DNA of 64,000 nucleotides, from positions 852,681-916,680 of the forward strand of contig NW_006763133.1 of assembly GCF_000264905.1 (NCBI RefSeq), given 5' to 3'. The stretch's first letter is position 1. Every line of letters starts with the position of its first letter. The translations under genes and the position numbers were made by a program. Under the pieces are notes generated by a model. It was not told the DNA's origin. It did no database searches and was given only the letters and a program-made list of their open reading frames with translations. Origin of the DNA: Stereum hirsutum FP-91666 SS1 (Eukaryota; Basidiomycota; Agaricomycetes; Russulales; Stereaceae). Positions 46,753-57,239 of the stretch are shown in pieces.

Positions 46753-49700
46753 ATGGGGGCACCTGAGCTAAAGGAGCAAGGAAATGCCCTCTTTAAAGGT
46801 GGACGCTTTGTCGAGTGAGTTTCGCATCTTTGCCTTAGGGTGCGCTTCCGCAAAAAAACAAATAGGGTGCAACGTACTGATTATCTCCTCTTATTATCTT
46901 CTAGAGCATCGGAGCTGTACGCGAAGGTGAGTTTGACATCAATGGCTATTTCTGTGATTTCTTCGGTACAGAAATCCGAATGTACGCATGAGAACATCCC
47001 TCAGGCAAACCCTCGCTACCAGCACCTGTATGCGGCTCCTGCCCGTACTCGCGTCGTCTAATCCTTCTTCGTTCAAGCCATCGGATAGTGTGAAATTTTC
47101 ATCATGATTCCTTCTTTCCATAGGCTGAGAAACAAGAACCCACTGACCCGGTCTACTCTTCAAACCTGAGCGCTGCACTTTACGAAGCCGGCGACTACGC
47201 GGCATGCTTCCTCGCCGCCCTTCGATCCCTCAAACTCCTACTCTCCCAGAATGACCGCAACATTTCTCTTGTTAACCGTCTTTCAATCCGGATAGCCAGG
47301 GCACTACGCTATGGGATCCGGTGCAATACTCTTTCACAGGACTACCTACGTTCCGCCGACGCTATCGCTATCCTCGAAGATCTGGCGAAACTCCGCGCCG
47401 AGGTCAAGGACGAAGATGTGTCGAAGGCCTGGGATGAATGGGAGGAGACAGAGAATGAGATGGATAGAGTAGCCGAGGGTTCATACGATGCTCGTGCTCG
47501 TCTGGCTCGTCTGCCCATATATAAAGCATCTCCGTACGTATTCTCTTGGATTGTGTGGCTATCATGTTTTATAATTATGCTTGGTACAGAGAAGCTCTGT
47601 TGGAGTACTATTCTGTAAGTGCGTTAGTGAGTAGTCGATTCTTACGCTCACCTGGGTACGCGTTTCCTGGCCTCAAAGATATCTCACGACTATCCCATGT
47701 CAATAATCGACGATTACGGGTCGCAGCATCAGAATCCCTCTCCGTTGAGGATCCAGTCCTTTTCCGCAGAGCGACTCTCTAAGCTCGCATTCCTGTTTGG
47801 GGGAGTTGGTGATGGTCCGTATTCCCCGTAGTTGTCCTGCCGTGCTGGACAAGTCAGTTCATGACATTTTCCCCTAGGTCGTCACGTCTTTGGGTCCATC
47901 ATTGGCCTCAAAAAGGCTTTTACCCAACTTCCGAAACATAAGAAATCCGACTTCAATGTCCACATGACTTTTTTAGACATACACCCGACCGCTCTTGCTC
48001 GTGACTTATGTATTCTCATCCTCTTGGATAGCCTGAGCAACGAACATGGTGCGGAAGAGCAGGCGGAGATCAAGGCCACACTCTTCTACGTCTATACCGC
48101 TATCCTTGTCCCATCGTATTGCTTCGATCGGTAAGTCTACGACATTGTTCTCGCCATTTGTGTTGACATTGACGGTGGTTCACAGGTTCATGAACGTCGT
48201 GAAAGACCTGCGCCAGAGGCTTACGTCCGGGTCTCCCGCTATTCCATCCTGGATTCACGTTGTTTCCGCCTCTATTCCCGATATTATCAAGTCCCTAGAC
48301 TATTGGATCAACGAGTCTCCCCGAAAGACCACGAAACGTATGCTAGACCATCACGACGACGCAATTTATCAAACCACTCTTGCTCGCATGAAAGCACAAG
48401 CTGCTTCCGGTGGTTTCACTGCGTATGGGGGTCATGACCCGTTTAGTGGGCAAGCTGGTGCTATTCAGTCTATGATTGACCAGCAAAGCGATGAAGAGAT
48501 CATACGATACGGAACTAGGATGATGAATGCTGATGGGACGTTCCCTACCGTCCCTACCGATCCTGCAGCGAGGGCTGAGTTCATCAAGAGCACGAGGAAG
48601 CTGCTGGCAGAGGCTATGGGTGAGGTGCAGGATCAACATGGTATGCAGGATTCCGGAGCCACTCTGTGGGAGAAGCACTTTTACAAGACGGCGAGGGCGT
48701 TCATACCGCCACCCGAGCTCCGCAAGAGGCATCCTCTCATGGCAAAAGCTTGGGAAGTAAGTCGAGATCGGAAGGCCGGGAGACCAAAGGCACAGGCTCC
48801 TGCTCTGGACGGCCTTAAGGCCGAGGTTTGTGGCTCCTGTTCTTTGTACAACATTTAGTCTCATGTCACCTTTCTGGACAGGCTCATTCGGAGGTTCGCA
48901 AGACCTGGAAACCAAACCCGTCCCTCTTCGTAGGTGCTTTTGTTACGATTCGTCCGAAATCTTCTTATGTCCCTCTTGTTCGAAGGATTCGTTCCACGAC
49001 CGCGGCACCGGTTATCCTGAAATGCATAACAGCGGTTTCGACCCCATCGAAGCACTTTATGACTTCAACGACCGCATGCACCTGCCGATGGACATCTCGA
49101 GCAAGGTCGCACAGGACTGTCCCTCATATACGATCACATGCGCTTTCTTCGATGCCGTCTCGGACGGTCTGAAGATCCTCAAGGATCATATTCAGTTGGA
49201 GATCCTTTGTGGTGAGCTTAATCTGGAAGTCTTGAAAATGAGAACGTCGGGAGATCAGCACCGACCAGCTCATTTTCCAAAGACGTTCACAAGGATGTGG
49301 TTGAGCAACGTGCCGTAAGTTGGGTTTTTTTAATGTTCCCGGCGCTAACTAACCATCTTGTTAGGGATTACACACATGGACCGTTAAATATGGCGGTGTA
49401 TGTTGCTCCTGGCCTACAGCCTGAGCCAGACTGCTCTGTCGCTGCGAACTGTCTTCTCAACACACCAATCTGGAGAGATGACGACGAGTTCTCCGCCACG
49501 TAAGGATCTACCTACATCTGTATCAACGGCGTCACTCATTAAGTATATTTCCTCCAGGTACATGCTCGTGAGAGTTCAAGATGTTCCACGGTACCTAGGT
49601 TGCCGCGTGCTCAGGATGTCGCCGGCTTGGGACATCATCAATCTAGCTCCCAATCCACTCCCCCGACCCCTCCATGAGCTTGCCTCTCGTAACGAGCTCG

Positions 49701-50443
49701 TCTCCTGGCTGACTCGTGTCTTTTTTGCCATCATCATTCCCGGGAAAGGAAACGCACACATCACCTCCGTTCGCTACCCGAATAATCTCGTTGCGTTCAT
49801 TGAACTACTCGTCCATCTATATAGGGTCGGCTTTCCAGCCCACTGGCTGGCTGACTTCCTTCAATCGGTAATCTCCGACTCATTAACGACGGATATCGCA
49901 CCATATCTCGGCAAACTTCCGATTCCAGTCGCTGAAATCTACAGGCGTGTAACAAGGAGGAAGGTTTGCTTGGAGCCTTGGCTCGCAGACCTCGAGAACA
50001 TACTGGCGATGTCATACGAATCTCTTCCATTCGCATTTTGCGGTCCACCTGGTTTTTCGAAATCATACTCAGAGATTGGGTTGTTCGAAACAACCCTTTC
50101 ACAACACGTACTCGACCCAGCGACATCCATGAATATGCTGCCACCGCACGTTCCCGTCGTGTCACTCATTTTTTATAAGCCCGGATCCTTCGCACCAAGA
50201 TACCTCCTGTCAAACCTTACCCAAATCATCGAGGGAAAAAAACTCACAGGACAAGGGGAATTGTTCGTCTTGACATCCGTAGAGAGCTTTAGCATAAAGG
50301 ACGGAGTCGTCAGGTGGAGAATGAGTAAGAAGAGGATCAGGAAGATGAAGATGCAAAAGTGGGTCATGATCTCGTATCGATTCGATGTGGACGATATAGG
50401 TCAGTTATATTTCTGCACTCCGCCTATTTGGTCCAAGGTCTGA
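46753..50443 (+). CDS. TPR-DUF4470 protein
   Basis: Eleven exons: 46753-46814, 46905-46926, 47124-47533, 47590-47614, 47679-47814, 47878-48130, 48186-48825, 48882-48929, 48986-49314, 49365-49499 and 49558-50443. The product is about 981 residues. The N-terminus is TPR-like: KEQGNALFKGGRFVEASELYAKAEK, then SNLSAALYEAGDYAACF. A DUF4470 domain follows (LLEYYSISHDYPMSIIDDYG, FLFGGVGDGRHVFGS, then VHMTFLDIHPTALARDLCIL). The rest is the long C-terminal part typical of fungal DUF4470 proteins, including NPSLFDSFHDRG, GFDPIEALYDFNDRM, LEILCGELN and FTRMWLSNVPDYTHG. DUF4470 proteins often carry a MYND finger; none is seen here. TPRs suggest protein binding; function is unknown. The last codons are uncertain: a splice at 50400 would give a slightly different end near 50464. 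Confidence 0.82.
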
Positions 50444-50938
50444 TACAGGTCGTTTGTTCTAGTCTCTCACCCGGACGAGGCAAGAAATTGGGGAGAGATC
50501 ACAGAGACCTGACGAAATTTAGTGCTCAAGTAAGGTCCCTTGCCGCCGTGCGGAGCACCTGTTGATGTTCCGAACGATGTTTTTCTTGACCAATTCCTTC
50601 AGGTCTCGCGCTAGAGACGTGTGGGTCCTACAGTTACTTACATATGTCTTTCATGAACACTATGTTGAAGTCGATCGTCACCAATGTCTTCTTCAAGTTT
50701 GACTTCTCATCAGACTGTGCGAAGCGTCCGCGGACCGCCACACATTCGCCACTCATGTTCACGCGTCAAGGGGTAACGTGACCGCGTCAAGGTTGGCTGC
50801 CGGCAACTCCCAGCGATTGACACCGCGTCACGACGGACCTTCGTCTTTTGAATTCACCATCCACGCAGAGCTCGTCAAGACCAGTGACGATCTCCAGGCG
50901 GTCGTAATCGTAAAAGAACCTCGGTCCTCTATCATAGT
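50444..50938. promoter_or_regulatory. Promoter region of the DUF2786 gene with MCB-like sites
   Basis: An ACGCGT element (50761-50766) and two related GCGTCA(A) repeats at about 50763 and 50783 sit 150-180 bp upstream of the start codon. ACGCGT is the MCB motif of cell-cycle (MBF) control in fungi. Regulation is inference. No gene seen otherwise. Confidence 0.35.
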
Positions 50939-52989
50939 ATGGCGTACGATGATGACGACGGTATCTATGATTCAGACGCGTACTCTGAAGACGAGTCTGA
51001 TTGGGAGGAGCCCATGTCGGAGGACGATTACGCGCCCACAGGTAGTAGCTCGAGAAAGCGTAGAACTAATACGAAAGGCAAAGCCAAGGCACCCGCTGTC
51101 TCTAGGAAGAAGCAGAAAAAGGAGGTCGTCATTCCCGTCGTCGCGAAGGTCACGGTGTTGGCTACCGATGCACTTGAGACGGCGGAAGCAACGCAGGGAG
51201 AGCTCGCGAGAGAGAGATGTGTGTTGTCATTTTTCTCATTTTTCTCATGTTTGTCTAACGGTTTCTTGCTTGTAGTAGAGAAGGCCGACAAAGCGATAGT
51301 TGAACGCATCAAGAAAGCTCTGGCGCTTGCAAACCATGAAGGAACGGGAGAGGCCGAAGCTAGAGCAGCTCTTCGGTGAGTGTTTCCACCGTAACCTGGT
51401 AGACGTCTATGACTTATGGGCACCTTTTTAGCATGGCAACAAAGTATATGCAGGTATACAGCCAGGTGTCTTTGAATGTGTTTTTTACTGACCCTTCGCG
51501 CTTCAGATGCATAATATTTCTCAAGCAGATGTTCTGGCGGCAGAAAGCGATGCCCAGAAACTCAAACGGTACGCGTCTTTGGTAATTATTGCCTTGCAGG
51601 CTCCAATAGATCATATCTTTCGTCTGTATAGCGCTGGACAATCTGTGGTCACCATTACGAGCAACCCCGACCTACCTTCCAAAAGCGTCCTCTTCTCGTC
51701 GTGGACAGCACACTTGGCGTACGCGATGACAATCTTCTTTGACTGCAAATACTACAGTACTACATGGGGCGATAAATCGCGCATAACCTGGACATTCTAC
51801 GGGCTCGCAGAGCAAACCGTCGCAGCTGCCACTGCATTCGAGATGTGCCACAACTTGGTCAGCAGCAGTTCCAATTCTAGCGACGAGTATGTGCTCATGT
51901 ACACTGTCAGATTCTTACCTGGAGCGCTCAGAACACAGAGGCCAAGGGTCGCAATGGCAAGAAGTAAGTGTCTTATACTGCTTGTCGCTTCGATGCCATT
52001 TTTGACGAGCCTTATCAGTAACTACTGTCATGGCGTAGCTGACGGCTTGATGAGCATGGCTCGCCGCGAACGCAAGGAAGAAGAACAAAAAGCTATTGCT
52101 GCTGAGGTCGAGCGCCTAGCGAGTGCGAAGCGCGAAGAGGCTGAAACTAGAAAGACCGAATTGACACGTCTTGAAGGTCCCAATCTCCCCGACCACGAAG
52201 ACTCCAAAGTCAAACCGGAGCCAGAAGATATCAAGCCGATTCTTCGGGACAAAGAGATGGAGGAGGAGGAGGAGGAGGAGGAGGACGTCAAAGGTGACAA
52301 ACCTGGCGTCAAGGTAGAGGAAGTCCCGGACGAGGACGAACCACATAGGCCCACATCAACGAGGCCATTGCCCGACTTCTCCACCCGCTTATTCGACGAA
52401 GAACGTTTCAACTTCTCAAACGGCGCGGGCATGGAATCAGACGACGATTCTGAAAACGATGTCGGTAATGGATTCGGAGAGGGTTATTCACACGAGCGCG
52501 ATGCCGATTTCGTAGAGGGCGATGACGTCGACGACTTGCTCGACCTCGAGAGCGCAGAGCCAAAAGTGAAAGTCAAGCCGGAACCCATTGACGACGAGGT
52601 GATCAAGCCACAACTTTCTTCGTCTGAGGACGATAGGAAAGAACCGACGCCCGTGAAGCCAGAGCCAGTCGAACCTGAAGCGTCGTGGCAAAGCGAAGGC
52701 CAGCTCATCCAGTTTCGAAACGATGCTGGCCGGATTGCGGATCAGTTCCTTGAGTCGCAAAAAGACAAACACGGGAAACCAATGAAGTTGAAGACTGGAA
52801 GACCTACAGCTGGGGTCAATATCAAGGATGCGGCTGGATATAAAGCCTATAGGAAAGGTGAGCTCAGGCTTGTGCATACCTTGAAGCTCATAGCTCCCTC
52901 TGATTGGCCCATGATTCCTAGGAAAGGAAGATGCGAAGAACATAGATGTAAAGCGGAAGCGTATCAAGGACAGTAATGAAGATAACTAA
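50939..52989 (+). CDS. DUF2786-domain nuclear-type protein
   Basis: Eight exons: 50939-51218, 51276-51375, 51432-51453, 51507-51568, 51632-51890, 51932-51963, 52019-52857 and 52922-52989, giving 553 residues. After an acidic N-terminus and basic clusters (SRKRR, SRKKQKK) resembling nuclear signals comes the DUF2786 signature: ERIKKALALANHEGTGEAEA, RMATKYMQMHNISQADVL. A second conserved block follows (WTFYGLAEQTVAAATAFEMC...NYCHGVADGL), the DUF7168-type partner region. The C-terminal half is highly acidic and disordered, with repeated KxKPEP motifs (VKPEPEDIKP, VKVKPEPI, PVKPEPVEPE) resembling SUMO-acceptor sites. It ends in a basic KRKRIKDSNEDN tail. DUF2786 proteins are numerous in Agaricomycetes but uncharacterised. 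Exon 5/6 boundaries are the least certain. Confidence 0.82.
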
Positions 52990-54275
52990 TCATCTCATCC
53001 CCCTCATCACATCTTGTTTTCATCTTGCGCAGGGCATTTAACATCATCCATCTTGCGCCACTCATCTTGCCACCACAGTCGCTATTTTATATTCCTTTAT
53101 TGGCGGAGATCTTATTTACTCTTATGAGCCTCTTGTTTACTCTTATAATCGTCTCAGGTTTCCTTACGACCTCAACGCCCCGGTTCCGCCATAATTCCTC
53201 CTCGCGGTTGGTCTTGTCTCCAAGCGATCTGACCGCCGGGTTCCAATTCGTTTCGACTTTTGATGTATTTGCATCTGTGACACAGTTTCCGTTCTTGTTT
53301 ACCAGGCGGATCTTCGCTCAACGATACCTAGAACATGTCCATCGTCGCTTGGTGTTGGCGATGGTGTTATTATCTTTGACCGTACAAATGTACGCGAACA
53401 GCAGTCACAACCGGTAGCATTTCAGTTACCATCTCTGGAGCGCTACACAACACTTAGCACGATCACCCCTAGGCCTTTCAGCTCTCGCGTTGGATGAGAA
53501 TGCGACTCATGAAACTACGTCAATGATGCGCTGATGTGACGGTAAGAGGGTGGCGGAGAATGCATCGTGCGGGTGTTGCGGGCCAATGCTAACGGATGTT
53601 CCCCGCTGTTCGTCGATTCATTCATGCGCTGCAGCACGGGGAGGATAAAATAACGACTTCACCCAAAACATCTTCCATAGCGACCATCATCTACATACAG
53701 GGCCGTGTTGCACGTCTGGCTACTTCGGGACGATCTCGCATCAGTTCAGGAGTCTTTGACCGAGGCTGCATCAGACATCAACGTCTGTTGGCTGTGAACC
53801 AATCGGCAGGCTGGCCGTGCTGGTCGACCGCAATTTACGTGGGTATGTGCTCGAAAATATTTGTGAGCATGTTTGCTCGTTGTCCAGTGCTGGAGTTTTC
53901 TACTGAATATTGACCTTTCAAAAGATAGCACTACCGACTCCAACATCTCCAGATAAGTGTAGTATCCATGAATCTGATTGTGTTTCGAATCTCTTGTGAC
54001 GAGCGGCAATCCTGATACCGGCTCAGGAACAGGTGGGGCAGGCGAGGCTCGAGCGCACATCCCATCTGAACTTTTGTTGGCTGCTTTCATCAAGATGGCG
54101 GCGTCCCGCCGTATCATTCACCTTAAGTACCTGTCCCACCTGGTCGCATAACTAGTGTAGTTGTCCGTGGCTTTACCCTTCCCGGGCCCCTTGTTTCTCC
54201 TTGCTTCGACCTCTGAGGCGTCCTTTCTTTTCCTCCCCTCCCTCCCCTCCTCCTCTCACTGCGAGTGTTGCAGAG
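52990..54275. other. Intergenic region
   Basis: No supported gene. A 105-codon plus frame (53596-53913) and a 123-codon minus frame (53746-54117) overlap each other and show no domain. Confidence 0.45.
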
Positions 54276-55507
54276 ATGGCCGTCTTTGCTGCACGTGGAT
54301 TATTGAACTGGGAAACCCCTATCATCGCTCGCGAGAACATCTCTGGAAGCCCGACTCCAAGTCTCGCTCCAGATCTTAGCGGAGCGACATCTACACCGAC
54401 TCCCGTCACGCACACACCTGCTTACACGAAGGGACTGGCAGTTTTCTTCGCTTTGCTTGCCGTCGTATTTCTAAGTGAGTGCGCCATATGTTTATTTTGA
54501 TTGAAGCCAGGTTGCTGACATCGGCGGATCGATGTCTAGTGTTTTCTGCGTGGCGTATCCGAGTTTGGCGTAACCGTCGCAAGAGTCGCCATTCCCCGTC
54601 CTCCCAGGTTGACACTTCTGCGATGGAGAAAGGTTATTCAGATAAACAACTTGCTTTTGGAGGCGATAATTGGATCACTGCGGCCGCCTATGCGAAGCCT
54701 CATCAGCCCGTCCTTGTTCCCATCATCCCCACCGACTCCTCCGTTCGTTGGCAGCCACAGATTCGTAGCGTCTCCTCCTCGGATATACCACCTCCCCTGG
54801 CCGCAGATAAGGAGCTTGTCTCGCCTCCGTTACCGGTCAAGCAGGTCACTACCACTCGCTACTCCCACAAGCCTGATGCAAGCCATTCGTCTTTCACCAA
54901 TAGATCGGCGAACAAAGAAGACGGTACCCCTCCTCCGATTTATCGAACCCTGCCACCTCCACCTCCACCTCCTGAGTCGTCCCTTCCCTCCATGCCACCT
55001 CAACCACCCACCCCGCCCACCTCGATGACCAAGCATAAGCACAAAAGGTCCATGAGCCGCTCTACCATCACACACATCTCCATCCCACCTACTACCTTCG
55101 ACATCCCGCCGATTCCAAGCTCTCGAGATCCCGTCTCTGCAGACCGCCGTGACAGTCTTACCGCTTCGCCTAATACCGCAGCCCGCGACAGTCACGGACG
55201 TCGTCAACCGTCCACTCCAAGTCTGAGACTCTCTGACCTCCTCGCCCCCGAATCGCAGCTCCCTCGTCTCATGATCGTCGCTACAACTTTCACGCCCGCG
55301 AGAGACGACGAGATCCGCGTGAAGGTGGGCGAGACGTTGAGATTATTAGAGGAATATGGCGACGGGTGGTGCTCAGTGCAGAGGGTGGGAAGGCAGGATG
55401 CGGAGAAGGGAGTTATGCCGAGGTTTTGTTTGAAGGAAAGACCGAAGGTGTTGTCGCCTCCGAGGTTGATCAGCACGTTCTCGTTCCATGGGGCGAGGCA
55501 GAAGTGA
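54276..55507 (+). CDS. Single-pass membrane protein with C-terminal SH3 domain
   Basis: Two exons, 54276-54474 and 54540-55507, giving 388 residues. Residues 1-50 are Ser/Thr/Pro-rich and probably extracellular or luminal. One membrane helix follows (about 53-70, GLAVFFALLAVVFLMFSAW), then a strongly basic stop-transfer patch (RIRVWRNRRKSR). The cytosolic region is long, disordered and Ser/Pro-rich, with a poly-proline tract (LPPPPPPPE near residue 217). It ends in an SH3 domain at about 310-369: MIVATTFTPARDDEIRVKVG, LLEEYGDGWCSVQ and GVMPRFCL. Layout resembles fungal signalling or sensor proteins such as Sho1, although Sho1 has four membrane spans. The poly-proline tract could be a ligand for SH3 domains in cis or in trans. 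Function is inference. Confidence 0.82.
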
Positions 55508-56118
55508 GAATATCACTGGGCGTCATCTTGATGGTCCAGGAAGACGCTCTTCGTCTCGATTCACGGTGAAGGCCTGATGATTCGGTGGCTAGCCAGGCCG
55601 CCTATTTACGATACATATTTACCGTGGCATGTGGGAGCACCTAATCACCCCTCTATCCAGCCTATTTATTGGTTTACCAGTTACTTACGTTCTTTCTGGT
55701 TCGATGTTTATTCTTCATTACTGCCGTTCTTTGGAGGATAGTCCCTCACATTATTTTCCCTTCCACACCGAGTCGTCTTGAGTGACGTCCAAGCCTTAGA
55801 GCGCGCTAGTAGCGCTCGACCCTTCGTTCCCGGTCGCGCTGCTAGCCAGGAGACCAACAGGCCACTTTATCCTTCGCTTATGGCCATGGACATTGAGAAT
55901 TATCTTTCCTTACCAGTTCTAGTCGTCTTTGTACGAGGTGTTTATACAGTTTGTAATGGGCTGTAACAATCCATACAATCTGCATGTGTTGATCTTTTGC
56001 GTGCTTGGACGAAGAGTAGGTTAAAAGGCCGGAGATGGATGACTCGAAAGAGTGAAATGCGAAGAGCGATGATGTGTATAAGAAAGCAATGCGAGATACA
56101 AGGATGGAAATATTGGGA
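55508..56118. other. Convergent intergenic region
   Basis: Between the 3' ends of the SH3 membrane protein gene (plus) and PAM17 (minus). Probably both 3' UTRs; nothing else seen. Confidence 0.5.
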
Positions 56119-57003
56119 TCAGTGATCCTCCTCGAACTCCATCTTTCGCTTGTATTTTGTCTGCTCCCTCAGCCACTGAGTCAAACGATGAGTATATGTT
56201 CCCAGGACAGAGAAGAATAGGTGCTTACATGTCTGTACTGGTGGAGGGACCCAATCTTTTCACCTAGAGTGTGTATCTCTTAGCAGAATTTCGGTGAAAT
56301 AATTTGGGTAGAATATTCACCGTAGAAGTCGGGGAGAGGGTTGGTCGGGCTTTGCACGGAGGGGTCTACGCGGTTTTTGACGATGCGGTTGTGGAACTCA
56401 CGGTCCTTGATCTCGATGAGGTTCATTGCCTTTCGGTGGGTCATTCTCCAGAAATATGAGCCAACTACCGGCCCCATGAGGTATCCCACACCTACAACAA
56501 AAAGTGGCTAGTCTGTTAACGGAGAAGACATAGGATGGAAGACATATAGTGACGCACCCACGCAGCCTACGGTAGCACCTCCGTACACGAACATAGGGTC
56601 AATACCCTTGCGTAAGATAGTCTTAGATGGAGTATTATTAAGATGAGGGATTTTTGGACGCACAAATATTGGCTTCGTCGGATCTATCTCCAGAGAACCA
56701 AAGTACGCCGCACCTCCAACTAAGCCGAGCAGCATGCATGGTCCTGTGAGAGCCTGTATCAAGAAAGCTTGAGTCCATCGTCAAGAGGCAGTCGTTATAT
56801 ATTCTGACCAGCTCCCATCTTCGCTTCTTCTTGCGAATGTTGAGATATTCCGGCCACGAGAGGGACTCTTTGGCAGACTGAGGCACTGTCGAGTTCGCGC
56901 GTCGCGGCACGACTTGAAAAGCATTAGACTTCAGGCCAGATGAGCATAGCCGATTCGAGCATCGTAATGACCCGCTGTATAGACGAAGAGTGGAGGAGGC
57001 CAT
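56119..57003 (-). CDS. PAM17: Mitochondrial presequence translocase motor subunit Pam17
   Basis: Six exons in transcript order: 56809-57003, 56664-56753, 56558-56606, 56321-56491, 56229-56263 and 56119-56175, giving 198 residues, the usual Pam17 length. Pam17 is an inner-membrane subunit of the TIM23 import motor. The first 45 residues are rich in Arg, Ser and Leu with no acidic residues, as in a mitochondrial presequence. The conserved core is intact: SWPEYLNIRKKKRRWE, then a first membrane span (MLLGLVGGAAYFG), GIDPMFVYGGATVGCVG with the second span, WRMTHRKAM, and FHNRIVKNRVDPSVQSPTNP, DFYGEKIGSLHQYRHWLR. It is divergent from the SNF2 gene, 236 bp away, so the two may share a promoter. Confidence 0.94.
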
Positions 57004-57239
57004 CGTGCCTACACACGAAGAGGTTTGGTTTCAGGCCAAATCGCGTGCAAGCTGGAGGCCACCGTTGCTTACGTCATACGAGCGCCCTGCACAAACTTTC
57101 GTGCGGTGGCGGTGAACTTCTTCCTTCTGACCGTCATTGTGGCCCTCTCCTGCCTGACTCCTGAGGCTGGTCTATCTGGCATCTCGCTCGGTTTCTCATA
57201 TGATTGGCAGCATATGATAAAGCACTCTACTTTGTAATC

